Notes: generated from the sequence alone by a model not told the origin. A DNA stretch of 64,000 nt from Nostoc sp. PA-18-2419 (GCF_005869855.1 NZ_SZNH01000005.1:173979-237978); one strand, 5' to 3'. Shown: positions 45,625 to 54,652, counted from the stretch's first letter. Program-made: numbers and translations.

Positions 45625-45880
45625 AGGGACTGGGGACTGGGGGGATGGGGAACTCGGGGCCCCCACGAAGTGGGGATTAGGGGCAATAGGGAATGTGGGA
45701 GGAGAGAAAATTTATACTTCTGGCTTTTGGCCTCTTCCCCATCTTCCCACACCTCCTTTTCCTCCCACACTCCCTGTTTGCCCCATACCCAATCCCCAAT
45801 CCCCAATTCCTAATTCAACCATCTCCTCTATTTCAGATATAAACTAACGGGGGAGGGATGAGAGAACTAGGGGTATTTTT
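45625..45880. repeat. Low-complexity G-rich then C-rich inverted spacer
   Basis: The left half is G-rich (GGGGACTGGGG, CCCCACGAAGTGGGG palindrome at 45661-45675) and the right half C-rich (CCCCATACCCAATCCCC), so the two can pair into a long imperfect hairpin. Such GGGGA/TCCCC arrays are typical of filamentous cyanobacterial spacers. It may terminate rlpA transcription; no gene is present. Confidence 0.55.
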
Positions 45881-47488
45881 GTGCGCCTGTTGACAACAGT
45901 TGCAGCTTTACGCTGTTATTTAACTAGACGCTGCTTGGAAAACAAGCTGATTGCGGTTACAGAAAATCTGGCACTAGATGAGATAAATAGCTGGCATCAG
46001 ATGGCAGTCGGTCTGGTACCGACAATGGGGAATTTGCATCAAGGTCATTTAAGCTTGATCAAACGGGCGCGGCAAGAAAATTCCACGGTGATTGTTAGTA
46101 TTTTCGTTAATCCCTTGCAATTTGGCCCCAATGAGGATTATCAACGTTACCCGCGCACTTTAGAGCAAGACCAACAATTTTGCTCCCAAGCTGAGGTAGA
46201 TGCAATTTTTGCGCCGACTCCAGAAGAGATGGTAGTACCTCAGAAAAGTATACAAGAATCAAAGGTTACACAAGTTATCCCCCCATCTGCTATGATATCT
46301 GGCTTGTGTGGTCGTTCTCGGCTGGGTCACTTTCAGGGTGTCGCTACGATTGTGACTAAGCTTTTCAACTTGGTACAGCCTGACCGAGCCTACTTCGGTC
46401 AAAAGGATGGTCAGCAACTGGCTATTATTAAGCGGTTAGTAGCTGATTTAAATTTACCAATCGAAATTGTTGCTTGTCCAACTGTACGGGAAGCATCGGG
46501 TCTTGCCTTGAGTTCTCGTAATCAGTATTTGACTGCAACAGAAAAACACCAAGCAGCAGTGCTGTATCGCGGCTTGCAAAGAGCTGAAACGGCGTTTTGG
46601 GCAGGACTTCGCGATCGCAATAAGTTGATAGCAATAGTACAGCAAGAACTGACAATGGTCAGCACGCTTTTAGTGGAATATATTGAATTGGTTGAACCGA
46701 CTACGTTAATGTCTTTAGAAAAAGTTCAGGAGGAAGGAATGCTGGCGATCGCAGCTCGTCTGGGTTCTACACGTTTGATTGATAATATCATTTTGCGCGA
46801 TCGTCAACCCATCATCGCCATTGATGGCCCAGCCGGTGCTGGAAAATCCACTGTGGCGCGTCAAGTGGCAGCAAAGCTGAATTTAGTGTATTTAGATACA
46901 GGAGCAATGTACCGAGCTGTGACTTGGTTAGTACTGCAAAAGGGTATTGCCATTGACGATGAGTGTGCGATCGCCGAATTAGTTAACCAGTGTCAAATCG
47001 AACTGACTCCCACCCAGGATTTCCAGTTTCCCGTGCGGGTTTGGATTAACGGTACTGATGTTACCCAAGCGATTCGCACGATTGAGGTGACATCCCAAGT
47101 ATCGGCGATCGCTGCACAAAGCGCTGTACGTCAAGCACTAGTTAAACAACAGCAAAGCTGGGGTAAAAAAGGTGGTTTAGTAGCTGAAGGTCGGGACATT
47201 GGCACTCATGTCTTTCCCGATGCTGAAGTGAAAATCTTCTTAACCGCTTCTGTAAGCGAACGAGCACGTCGCCGTCAGCAAGATTTTCAAAAACATGGTC
47301 AACCCGAAGTAACTTTAGAGCAGCTCGAACGCGACATTGCCGAACGGGACTGGAAAGATAGTACGCGTAAAATTTCCCCTTTGCAAAAAGCGGCCGATGC
47401 GATCGAAGTTCAAACTGATGGTTTAGACGTATCTGAAGTCAGTGCAAAAATTGTTAACCACTACCAGCAACGTTTATCTGAGTGGTAG
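45881..47488 (+). CDS. panC/cmk: Bifunctional pantoate-beta-alanine ligase / (d)CMP kinase
   Basis: 535 residues in two enzymes. Residues 1-280 are pantothenate synthetase: VPTMGNLHQGHLSLIKRARQ (HIGH-type motif), SIFVNPLQFGPNEDYQRYPR, FGQKDGQQLAIIKRLVADLN and the SSRNQYL motif (KMSKS equivalent); it makes pantothenate for coenzyme A. Residues about 305-535 are cytidylate kinase: P-loop IDGPAGAGKSTVARQVA, YLDTGAMYRAVTWL, GRDIGTHVFPDAEVKIFLTA and the RRQQD lid. The fusion is characteristic of cyanobacteria and both halves keep their active residues. The start is GTG 45881, giving VRLLTTVAALRCYL. No operon partner is evident; an inverted repeat follows as terminator. Confidence 0.97.
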   Translation: MRLLTTVAALRCYLTRRCLENKLIAVTENLALDEINSWHQMAVGLVPTMGNLHQGHLSLIKRARQENSTVIVSIFVNPLQFGPNEDYQRYPRTLEQDQQFCSQAEVDAIFAPTPEEMVVPQKSIQESKVTQVIPPSAMISGLCGRSRLGHFQGVATIVTKLFNLVQPDRAYFGQKDGQQLAIIKRLVADLNLPIEIVACPTVREASGLALSSRNQYLTATEKHQAAVLYRGLQRAETAFWAGLRDRNKLIAIVQQELTMVSTLLVEYIELVEPTTLMSLEKVQEEGMLAIAARLGSTRLIDNIILRDRQPIIAIDGPAGAGKSTVARQVAAKLNLVYLDTGAMYRAVTWLVLQKGIAIDDECAIAELVNQCQIELTPTQDFQFPVRVWINGTDVTQAIRTIEVTSQVSAIAAQSAVRQALVKQQQSWGKKGGLVAEGRDIGTHVFPDAEVKIFLTASVSERARRRQQDFQKHGQPEVTLEQLERDIAERDWKDSTRKISPLQKAADAIEVQTDGLDVSEVSAKIVNHYQQRLSEW

Positions 47489-47504
47489 TTATCGAAGAGA
47501 GCAA

Positions 47505-47557
47505 GGAGACAAGGGAATAACCATTTAATCAATCTCTGCTACTGTCACCTTGTCTCC
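47505..47557 (+). terminator. Inverted repeat after panC/cmk
   Basis: GGAGACAAGG (47505-47514) pairs with CCTTGTCTCC (47548-47557), a perfect 10-bp stem with a 33-base loop, 17 bases after the stop. Such ACAAGG-type pairs are often found at cyanobacterial gene ends. Confidence 0.5.
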
Positions 47558-47614
47558 GACTTCTGTTGTACTCTTCTGGTCACTAATAAATGAAAATATC
47601 TGTAATCGGGATTA

Positions 47615-48007
47615 TTACTGATTTTGGCTTCTAATTAAGAGTTGTTCTGTACTTGTCAGGATGACCAGTGGCGCGACAGATACTCTGGCGATCGCCTCTA
47701 TTGCCCAGTTGTGATTCACCAAGTCAGGGATCGCTATAAAAAGCGTCAATCCAATGATAAATAAAAGTAAAATTATGTAAAAATTACGATCCCAAGCAGG
47801 TTTATCACGCAGTCTCGCTTGCCTGCTTATTAAGCGTTGTCGCCAAAATCGAAAGGTACTAAGGACAGCGACAAGGTATAACAGTCCAGCATTAATTAGC
47901 AGAGTTATTTTATGGTTTGGAGTAATGTTAGGATGCCCAAGAGCGATCGCAGTTAAGCAAACTCACGCTACTATATATAGAAAAGTAAACAGGGTAAAGT
48001 GTTTCAT
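47615..48007 (-). pseudogene. Small two- to three-helix membrane protein gene interrupted by one in-frame TGA
   Basis: From ATG 48007 on the minus strand the frame reads MKHFTLFTFLYIVA, then TGA at 47965-47963, then continues without any other stop: VCLTAIALGHPNITPNHKIT, LLINAGLLYLVAVLSTFRFW, RQRLISRQARLRDKPAWDRN, FYIILLLFIIGLTLFIAIPD, ending EQLLIRSQNQ at 47617 (TAA). The total is 130 codons. The part after TGA has membrane helices near codons 35-50 and 80-98 and a basic loop between, so it was a genuine membrane protein. TGA from TGG would be a single change, restoring a Trp in the first hydrophobic segment. No start codon lies between TGA and the first helix. Either a very recent pseudogene or a sequencing error; readthrough is less likely. 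No family recognised. Confidence 0.7.
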
Positions 48008-48830
48008 TAGTTTCTATTTTGTGCTTTGTAAAGAGGGCAGACTCTAAGGCAAACGCATCCAAATTATACTTCTCATAACCAAGGTTAAGAATTAACAAAA
48101 AAAACAGCATTTACTGTTTGATTTGATTTTCTAAGCCTCAAGGCGGTCTCTAAAATCTTTGTCAATCAGCAGAGATTAATGAGACGGTTTTGGAGTTTAT
48201 TGACAATTAAATAACCTTATTGAACATTATCTGGCTGCCATGCCCTACTTTCCTAACTCTAGATTTCTTGCATCCAGAGACAGTGCCAAAATTTACATAA
48301 ATATTAGATAATTTTTATTCTTGATTATTTTATTTAAAATAATTTAGAAAATTATTTTAGATAGTAAATTATTTTAAAATTAATTCATCCAGCTTTAGAC
48401 TGATTGTTTAAGTAGCAGTTAATCTTACCATAGGTAGAAGTTTCAAAGCTTTAATTGCTGCTTTTAATTACTTAATACCAATTTTCATAGCAACCCTGAA
48501 TTATTTCTGAACGAAGAAGTCTGCGAGTTATTAGATAATTCCGAAACATAAACTTTGCGATTGATGTGTTTCAAATCAGATTGCAATATAGACCTTTAGC
48601 TATGAAATATTAGCCATTTTTATTTATAGTGATTGCATAGGAGCGATTTAACTTATTTTACTTATTAGAGGAAGACTTTGTTTTTCGCTTCACTTTGGTA
48701 GTAGAATGACGATGTTAAGTTTTATGTTTCATTAAAAAAGACATAAAACTACCAAAAATAAAAGCTGCTAATTTTCTAAGCTTCTGCAATAGCTTAAAAC
48801 TGGAAACCGCTAAAGAGAGGATTTCACACA
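48008..48830. other. Long AT-rich spacer before sodB
   Basis: About 820 bp without a supported gene. The left end is the upstream region of the interrupted gene on the minus strand. The right end carries AGAGAGGA at 48812-48819 as the sodB ribosome site. Nothing else is recognisable. Confidence 0.5.
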
Positions 48831-49433
48831 ATGGCATTTGTACAGCCCCCCCTACCCTTCGAGATTAATGCTCTAGAGCCATATGGTATGAAAGCCGAAA
48901 CTTTCGAGTATCATTATGGCAAGCATCACAAAGCTTACGTAGACAACCTCAACAAGCTAACTGAAGGTACAGAACTTGCTGAGAAGCCCTTAGAAGAGGT
49001 GATCAAAATTTCCTTTAAAGACTCCTCTAAGACGGGAATCTTCAACAATGCTGCCCAAGTTTGGAACCACACCTTCTTTTGGAATTCCTTGAAACCAGCA
49101 GGTGGTGGCACACCCAGTGGTGACCTGGCAAGCAAGATTGAGAAAGATTTCGGTAGCTTCGACAAATTCAAAGAAGAGTTCTCTAACGCAGCTACAACTC
49201 AGTTCGGTAGCGGATGGTCTTGGCTAATTGATGATGGTGGTACGCTCAAAGTGATTAAGACACCAAATGCAGAGAACCCTCTAGCTTATGGTCAGAAAGC
49301 ACTTTTAACCTTGGATGTTTGGGAACATGCTTACTACATCGACTACAGAAATGCTCGTCCAGCGTTCATCAAGAATTTCCTAGATAAATTAGTTAACTGG
49401 GACTTCGTTGCTGAAAACTTAGTCAAGGCTTAA
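48831..49433 (+). CDS. sodB: Iron superoxide dismutase
   Basis: 200 residues, converting superoxide to oxygen and hydrogen peroxide. Metal ligands: His in FEYHYGKHHKAYVDNL near residue 28, His in VWNHTFFWNSL near 80, and Asp and His in DVWEHAYYIDYRNARPAF near 162-166. The Gln in FNNAAQVWNH is placed as in Fe-type enzymes (Mn-type enzymes carry it in the C-terminal half), so iron is preferred. There is no signal peptide, so it protects the cytoplasm, in keeping with FeSOD in cyanobacteria. ATG 48831 with AGAGAGGA some 12 bases upstream. Has its own terminator. High confidence. Confidence 0.97.
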   Translation: MAFVQPPLPFEINALEPYGMKAETFEYHYGKHHKAYVDNLNKLTEGTELAEKPLEEVIKISFKDSSKTGIFNNAAQVWNHTFFWNSLKPAGGGTPSGDLASKIEKDFGSFDKFKEEFSNAATTQFGSGWSWLIDDGGTLKVIKTPNAENPLAYGQKALLTLDVWEHAYYIDYRNARPAFIKNFLDKLVNWDFVAENLVKA

Positions 49434-49495
49434 TTAACAACCAGTTTTAAACTGGCTGTGACAATGGCTTTTAACAGTTATTAAGAAATTAATAA

Positions 49496-49525
49496 CAGTC
49501 ACGATTTTGGATCGTGGCTGTTTTT
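49496..49525 (+). terminator. Intrinsic terminator of sodB
   Basis: CAGTCACGAT and ATCGTGGCTG form a 10-bp stem (one G-T pair) with loop TTTGG, followed by TTTTT, 63 bases after the stop. Confidence 0.85.
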
Positions 49526-49626
49526 GATTAGCTGGGCACATATAGCAATCCTATTTCGAGGAGGGGTTGAAAAAGGTACAAAAAAGCTGACACTTAAAAT
49601 TAAGAACAAAAACTTTCTTATCAACT

Positions 49627-50217
49627 GTGTATATCTTATTCAAAAATGTGCAAAACCTTAGTACTGCTTTCAATAACTTTCCCCAACTGACAACTGAAAA
49701 TTTAATTTTGCGGGAAACAAAACTAGCTGATGTGCCAGCAATTTTTCAGATTTTTGCAGATGATGAAGTAACGAAGTATCATGATTTAGAAACTGCCACT
49801 AGTTTAGAGCAAGTTCAGTTTATAATTGAGCGCCGTGCAGACAGGTTTAAAAATCAACAAGGTATTCGCTGGGGAATAGCAAAGAAAGAAGACAATATAA
49901 TTATTGGTTCCTGTGGCTATAGTATTAAAAACCACTTTCAGGTAGAAATTGGCTATGAACTGGCAAGAGGATATTGGAGAAAAGGCTTAATGACAGAAGC
50001 TTTAAGAACTATCATTCACTGGGGTTTTCATCAGTTGAATTTAAATCGAATTGAAGCATTTGTCATGCTAGAAAATACTGCCTCTATCAAATTGTTAGGC
50101 AATTTGAGATTTGTAGAAGAAGGAACTTTAAGAGAATACGGATTTTGGAAAGGACAATTCCATGATTTGAAGATATTTTCTTTATTAAAAAGAGACTATA
50201 TGACTTTTAAGTTTTGA
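49627..50217 (+). CDS. GNAT N-acetyltransferase, RimJ/RimL type
   Basis: About 190 residues. The fold reads LTTENLILRETKLADVPAIF near the start, YHDLETATSLEQVQFIIERR, GIAKKEDNIIIGSCGYSI, then the acetyl-CoA binding part YELARGYWRKGLMTEALRTI (R-x-x-G-x-M/A) and LNRIEAFVMLENTASIKLLG, ending LREYGFWKGQFHDLKIFSLL. This order is that of Acetyltransf_3 enzymes which acetylate protein N termini, spermidine or antibiotics; the substrate here is unknown. The start is uncertain: GTG 49627 or GTG 49648, without a clear ribosome site. It lies alone between sodB and a small gene. Confidence 0.88.
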   Translation: MYILFKNVQNLSTAFNNFPQLTTENLILRETKLADVPAIFQIFADDEVTKYHDLETATSLEQVQFIIERRADRFKNQQGIRWGIAKKEDNIIIGSCGYSIKNHFQVEIGYELARGYWRKGLMTEALRTIIHWGFHQLNLNRIEAFVMLENTASIKLLGNLRFVEEGTLREYGFWKGQFHDLKIFSLLKRDYMTFKF

Positions 50218-50289
50218 CTTTTGACTTATTACTTCCCCGCAGGGGCTGCCTCCTGTATCTTAAAGACAGTAAGATGAAAATCAAAATAT

Positions 50290-50496
50290 ATGGATAGTAA
50301 AGAATTAGCGCAATACATCGAAGCAACGAATGGTATCAGTAAACCTTGGTTATTGGTTCAACTACGCCTAAAAAAACTGCAAGAGCGTCGAGCTACACTT
50401 ACAGACGATGCTTACAGTAAAGAATTAGAAGATATTTACCAAGACTTGATGAATTTAGGGGAATGGTGGCGGGGCATTGAAGATGAGGTATTTTAA
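50290..50496 (+). CDS. Small hypothetical protein of 68 residues
   Basis: MDSKELAQYIEATNGISKPW starts a small, charged, mostly helical protein with a Lys/Arg-rich middle (LRLKKLQERRATLTDDAY) and an end reading DIYQDLMNLGEWWRGIEDEV F. It has a proper ATG and normal composition, and ends 90 bp before purM in the same direction, so it may be co-transcribed with purM. No family recognised and no signal or membrane part. Similar short proteins preceding purM appear likely in other Nostocales but I cannot verify this. Function unknown. Confidence 0.65.
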   Translation: MDSKELAQYIEATNGISKPWLLVQLRLKKLQERRATLTDDAYSKELEDIYQDLMNLGEWWRGIEDEVF

Positions 50497-50585
50497 AGAA
50501 ACGCGATTAACTCAAGTCTTTCCAAGAGTTAGGAATTTTGGTAATTTCTGATTTCTAACTGAAATTAATAAAGGTGTAGTCACGA

Positions 50586-51617
50586 ATGGATTATCGGGAT
50601 GCAGGAGTTGATGTCGAGGCTGGTCGAGACTTTGTAAATCAAATTCGCAACTTGGTTCACAGTACTTTCAGACCAGAAGTAATTGGTGGACTAGGTGGTT
50701 TTGGCGGCTGCTTTCAACTACCAAGAGGTTTTAAGGAACCTGTTTTGGTCTCTGGAACAGATGGTGTAGGTACTAAGCTGAAAATCGCTCACATGCTCAA
50801 CCGCCATGATACTGTGGGGATTGATTTAGTGGCGATGTGTGTGAATGATGTGCTGACATCTGGTGCCCAACCGCTGTTTTTTTTAGATTATCTGGCAACT
50901 GGGAAGTTGGACAAAGAGCAATTAATTGATGTAGTTGCAGGTATAAGTTCTGGATGTAAGCAAGCTGGTTGCGCTTTATTGGGGGGAGAAACGGCAGAAA
51001 TGCCAGGTTTTTACCAGGTGGGTGAGTATGATTTGGCTGGATTTTGTGTGGGAATTGTCGAAAAAAGTCAGATGTTGGACGGTTCGCAAGTACAAGTAGG
51101 AGATGTAGCGATCGCTCTCGCTAGTACAGGTGTACACAGTAATGGTTTGAGTTTAGTCCGAAAGATTGTTAGCGATCGCAACTTTGCTTGGAGCGATACT
51201 CCACAATTGTTAGGTGGCGAAACTATCGGCGAAACTTTCCTTAAACCCACGCGGATTTATGTCAAATCGGTTTTAGCAGCACTGCAAGCAGGTTTGTCAA
51301 TTCATGGTATGGCTCACATCACAGGTGGTGGTTTGCCAGAAAATTTGCCTAGATGTTTAGCAAAAGCTCAAGCGATTAAAATTGACCCCAACAGTTGGAA
51401 TATTCCCCCTATATTTCAGTGGTTAGCTGAAGTAGGAGAAGTCAACTCCCAAGCCATGTACAATACATTCAATATGGGAATTGGATTTGTATTGCTGGTG
51501 TCACCCGATGAAGTAGAGCAGACAATTAACCATTTTCAATCGCATGAAATTCCAGCATTGGCGATCGGGGAAGTCATTACAGGTTCGGGAGAATTAGTAG
51601 GATTACCATTTAAATAA
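50586..51617 (+). CDS. purM: Phosphoribosylformylglycinamidine cyclo-ligase (AIR synthetase)
   Basis: 343 residues. Fifth step of purine synthesis: ATP-dependent ring closure of FGAM to AIR. Family motifs: [20 protein letters not shown] at the start, [20 protein letters not shown] near 50-70 (ATP/substrate loop), [56 protein letters not shown], and [19 protein letters not shown]. The length is as in the family. ATG 50586, with a leader AAAGGTGTAG as ribosome site. Follows a small unknown gene by 89 bp. Confidence 0.97.
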   Translation: MDYRDAGVDVEAGRDFVNQIRNLVHSTFRPEVIGGLGGFGGCFQLPRGFKEPVLVSGTDGVGTKLKIAHMLNRHDTVGIDLVAMCVNDVLTSGAQPLFFLDYLATGKLDKEQLIDVVAGISSGCKQAGCALLGGETAEMPGFYQVGEYDLAGFCVGIVEKSQMLDGSQVQVGDVAIALASTGVHSNGLSLVRKIVSDRNFAWSDTPQLLGGETIGETFLKPTRIYVKSVLAALQAGLSIHGMAHITGGGLPENLPRCLAKAQAIKIDPNSWNIPPIFQWLAEVGEVNSQAMYNTFNMGIGFVLLVSPDEVEQTINHFQSHEIPALAIGEVITGSGELVGLPFK

Positions 51618-52066
51618 ATATTTTTTATATGTAATGTAAATTTTCTTTTTAATTTAGCAGAGTAATTTTCTCTACTAAAGATTTACTCTCTAAATTATTT
51701 ACACAGCTAGTATAGGCAGATGATTAAGGGACTTCCTTTCTAAAAAATATCCTGCTGCCGGACACTCAACAGTCATCAGTCAATAGCCATCAATCAACAC
51801 TCAGCAACTTCAAAGATTCTTTTTATTTCTTGGAGTTCCCTAAATTTGATATGCAATATTTATTACTACTTAAAATTTCCAGGTAATTTAAACTATTGAT
51901 GACTACTAACGTTGAGATTTGCTAACGTAGTCTTAACATATCGAAAAATTTGCTAATAAAGCTGAGAAATTAGCTGTCAACACTAATTTACAGTCCTGAG
52001 TATTTCTCATCTGTAGGTGTGGCGTTTTAGTGTGTTAGGAATATATATTTTTGTTTAGAGAGGGTT
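51618..52066. other. 449-bp spacer
   Basis: Short heptamer repeats (CAGTCATCAGTCAATAGCCA) lie at 51770-51795. The rest is AT-rich, and GAGAGGG at 52058-52064 probably serves the PHP gene. No gene supported. Confidence 0.45.
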
Positions 52067-52753
52067 ATGGTTGTAAATTTGGCCCGCACTAGTGCTTCAA
52101 AAGAACAGTTGAAGCAAGTATTCCAGAACATTGATGCACACAGTTGTCCCAGGTTATTCAACTTTCACATGCACACTGTCCATTCAGATGGGAGGTTGCA
52201 GCCAAGTGCATTGATGGAGCAGGCGATCGCAATTGGGTTAAAAGGGTTAGCGATTACCGATCATCATTGTATTAGCGGCTATCAAGCGGCACAAGCTTGG
52301 TTAGAGGATTGGAGGTGGAATAATCCCGGTGCAAGTACTCCTCTATTGTGGAGTGGTGTGGAAATCAATGCCAACCTTTTAGACATAGAAGTTCACATTT
52401 TGGGTTATGCTTTCGAGCTAGAACACCCTAGCATCAAACCCTATCTGCAAAGAAGGGCGACTACAGGCAAAGAATATCAAGCAAGTAATGTGATTGCTGC
52501 GATTCATGAAGCTGGAGGATTGGCAGTTTTGGCTCATCCTGCGCGTTACAAGCGATCGCATTTTGACTTAATTCCAGCTGCGGCCAAAAAGGGTATCGAT
52601 GGTGTAGAAGCTTTCTACGCCTACAATAATCCCAATCCCTGGAAACCCAGCGCCTTGGAATCAGAACAAGTGCAAAAATTAGCTAATGAATATCTTCTTT
52701 TCAATACCTGTGGTACTGATACCCACGGTTTGAATTTGCTACAACGCTTGTGA
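52067..52753 (+). CDS. PHP-domain metal-dependent phosphoesterase
   Basis: 228 residues. The PHP motifs are clear: FNFHMHTVHSDGRLQPSALM (HxH-Asp, motif I) at about 28-47, GLAITDHHCISGYQAA (motif II, DH), GVEINANLLDIEVHILGY (motif III, E and H), GGLAVLAHPARYKRS (motif IV, H) and NTCGTDTHG (motif V, D-x-H) at the very end. These residues bind a tri-metal centre. Likely a small-molecule phosphatase of the RNase AM (YciV) family, acting in the cytoplasm; the exact substrate is unknown. Some family members are about 280 residues, so the C terminus could be slightly short. Followed by a strong terminator. Confidence 0.9.
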   Translation: MVVNLARTSASKEQLKQVFQNIDAHSCPRLFNFHMHTVHSDGRLQPSALMEQAIAIGLKGLAITDHHCISGYQAAQAWLEDWRWNNPGASTPLLWSGVEINANLLDIEVHILGYAFELEHPSIKPYLQRRATTGKEYQASNVIAAIHEAGGLAVLAHPARYKRSHFDLIPAAAKKGIDGVEAFYAYNNPNPWKPSALESEQVQKLANEYLLFNTCGTDTHGLNLLQRL

Positions 52754-52844
52754 AGATGAATTTATGCTTTTAACGAGGAACAGGGAACAGAGTAGGTTTT
52801 GGGCAAGGTTTAAATACTTGCCTAAAACGCTCGTCTTTAAAGGC

Positions 52845-52868
52845 GGGGCTTCAAAGCCCTTGTTTTTT
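52845..52868 (+). terminator. Intrinsic terminator after the PHP gene
   Basis: GGGCTT (52846-52851) and AAGCCC (52854-52859) form a tight stem followed by TTGTTTTTT. A second small stem GGCAAG/CTTGCC lies at 52802-52822. Confidence 0.7.
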
Positions 52869-52965
52869 GGGGTGAATTACCCACACTGACTTAACACTAA
52901 ACCATGGGCTTCCAACTTCACTCAAAAATGCCGTATCTTGGACTCGTATCTCTTGATTGGTCTTA

Positions 52966-53144
52966 GAGGGTGTTTATAAAATAATTCTTAAGCGGTTGAG
53001 CGACTATGATTACGGGCTAATCGACGTAACATAAGATGCATTATAGCGGCGTATATCATTGTTTCACATGTTTGGAGATGATATTCGTAGTCTTTACTGA
53101 ATGAATTTTTTGCCATACCCCTTTACGCTCCCAGCGTCCGAAAT
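52966..53144 (-). mobile_element. Decayed IS5-type insertion sequence with internal deletion
   Basis: On the minus strand the C-terminal transposase part reads FSKDYEYHLQTCETMIYAAI then MHLMLRRLARNHSRSTA and TAA at 52990-52988, the end of an IS5-family transposase (RRLSKDYE...MIYAAMxxLMLRRLA). Immediately upstream, in another frame, FGRWERKGVWQKIH is the N-terminal domain of the same family (FRRWQKDGTWQ). The central catalytic DDE part is therefore missing, and the two ends are joined by a deletion. The outer end at 52966 starts GAGGGTGTTTATAAAATA, an IS-type terminus. A MITE has inserted in or next to the N-terminal side. Confidence 0.75.
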
Positions 53145-53276
53145 ATGAACCTATCCCACTAATAATATTTGTGCTACAAAGCTAAGCTTATTCAAAAATG
53201 AAAACTAAAAATTCAGGTTTTCAAGCATATTTTCCAAAAAGAAGTAGGGATTTTTAGATTAGTGGGATAGGTTCAT
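53145..53276. mobile_element. MITE-like element with perfect 19-bp terminal inverted repeats
   Basis: ATGAACCTATCCCACTAAT at 53145-53163 and its exact complement ATTAGTGGGATAGGTTCAT at 53258-53276 bound a 132-bp AT-rich segment without coding capacity. Perfect 19-base ends, small size and location next to a dead transposase gene fit a miniature inverted-repeat transposable element moved by a transposase encoded elsewhere. Target duplication is not obvious (AAAT left, GTGA right). It could alternatively be a deleted IS derivative. Confidence 0.75.
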
Positions 53277-53321
53277 GTGAGGTTGCGCCAAACTTTTTTG
53301 AGTTTCTTTGAAATAAGAGTT

Positions 53322-54026
53322 CTATAGTCGATTTTTAGTCGGAATTACAATCATTGCAAAATAAGGTACTTCTGCGGGGTCAACTTCATCCAAGGGTATA
53401 ATACGCTGCTGTGTCATTGTTGCCCGCTCAATATATCTTGCCCGCGATGCTAGTCCTAATTTATGCAGAATGTCTCGCACTTTAGTAAAGTGACGACCTA
53501 GTTTCATAATCGCTGCTGCATCGGTCATTAGTAATTGTGTAGTCAGTTCTTCTGCTGGCAGTGGGGCAGGCAGGACTGTGAGAATATCATTGTAGTAGGT
53601 AAAAGGTATACCCAAGGCGACTGGACAAGCCATCAGTGAGGAAACTCCAGGGACAACTTCTGTTTGGTACTCGTCACATAATCGGGTGAACAGGTACATG
53701 AAGGAGCCGTAGAAAAAGGGGTCACCTTCACATAACACTACGACATCTCGACCTGCTGCTAAATGAGCGGCGATTGGTTCAACTTCTTTGTCGTAAATAG
53801 ATTTGGCTTTTTCTGGTTCCAAAGCACGGGGGAGGTGAAATAAGACCTCGATTTGCTCCCCAGTTAAATACTGCGCCACGATCGCTCTGGCAATACTCTC
53901 CCGATCTGTGGCTGATTGATAGGCTACCACAGGAGCCGCACGCAATAACCGCAGTGCTTTGAGAGTCAATAATTCTGGATCGCCTGGCCCTACACCAATT
54001 CCATAAAGACGACCTTTGGTATTCAT
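53322..54026 (-). CDS. cobI: Precorrin-2 C(20)-methyltransferase
   Basis: 234 residues of the tetrapyrrole methylase family. It adds the C20 methyl group from SAM to precorrin-2. Motifs: LYGIGVGPGDPELLTLKALR at the N terminus, DVVVLCEGDPFFYGSFMYLF near 95-112, VVPGVSSLMACPVALGIPFT, and a C-terminal AIMKLGRHFTKVRDILHKLG with ATMTQQRIIPLDEV. The length and PGDPELLT signature are those of CobI/CbiL. Last gene of the cob operon; its ATG overlaps the cobH stop as TAATG, showing translational coupling. Cytoplasmic. Confidence 0.95.
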   Translation of the reverse strand: MNTKGRLYGIGVGPGDPELLTLKALRLLRAAPVVAYQSATDRESIARAIVAQYLTGEQIEVLFHLPRALEPEKAKSIYDKEVEPIAAHLAAGRDVVVLCEGDPFFYGSFMYLFTRLCDEYQTEVVPGVSSLMACPVALGIPFTYYNDILTVLPAPLPAEELTTQLLMTDAAAIMKLGRHFTKVRDILHKLGLASRARYIERATMTQQRIIPLDEVDPAEVPYFAMIVIPTKNRL

Positions 54027-54652
54027 TATTCTTCCTCCGTTGCCAAGGCGTTAACTGCGGCGGCGGCGATCGCACTGCCACCGCGCCGACCGTGTAATGT
54101 CAAAAATGGTACATTTCTGCTATCTGCTGCCAATGCCGCTTTCGATTCGGCTGCACCAACGAAACCCACTGGAAAGCCTAATATTATAGCAGGCTTCGGC
54201 GCTCCATCATCGAGCATTTCTAATAGCCTAAATAGGGCGGTGGGGGCATTGCCAATTGCTACTACTGCTCCTTCGAGGTGCGATCGCCATAATTCTAAAG
54301 CTGCTGCCGACCTTGTGGTATCAAGACTTTTGGCCATCTCTGGCACTTCAGGATTGTTGAGGGTACAGATAACTTGATTGTTTGCAGACAACCGCCGCCT
54401 GGTAACGCCTTCAGCAACCATTCGGCAATCGCAGAGAATTGGCGCTCCTGCTGCTAGTGCTGCCCTTGCAGACTGCACTGCTGTTAGTGAATATCCCAAG
54501 TCATTAACGATATCCGTCATTCCACAGGCGTGAATCAGACGCACTGCTATTTTTGCTACATCTGGCGGCACTACATCTAGGTTGGCTTCTGACCGGATAA
54601 TGGCAAAGGAGTTACGGTAAATTTCATTGGCGTCTCGGATGTAGTCGGTCAT
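54026..54652 (-). CDS. cobH: Precorrin-8X methylmutase
   Basis: 208 residues. It moves the C11 methyl group to C12 to give hydrogenobyrinate (cobyrinate when acting as CbiC). Motifs: SFAIIRSEANLDVVPPDVAK, VRLIHACGMTDIVNDLGYSL with the catalytic His, APILCDCRMVAEGVTRRRLS, and APKPAIILGFPVGFVGAAES followed by RGGSAIAAAAVNALA. All are standard for CobH/CbiC and the length fits. It is translationally coupled to cobI and follows cobG by 78 bp, so the three form one riboswitch-controlled operon. Confidence 0.96.
   Translation of the reverse strand: MTDYIRDANEIYRNSFAIIRSEANLDVVPPDVAKIAVRLIHACGMTDIVNDLGYSLTAVQSARAALAAGAPILCDCRMVAEGVTRRRLSANNQVICTLNNPEVPEMAKSLDTTRSAAALELWRSHLEGAVVAIGNAPTALFRLLEMLDDGAPKPAIILGFPVGFVGAAESKAALAADSRNVPFLTLHGRRGGSAIAAAAVNALATEEE

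Noticed and set aside
47928-48110. 60-codon minus-strand frame
   Set aside because: It overlaps the interrupted membrane protein frame in another phase, and has no motifs; the 130-codon reading is more convincing.
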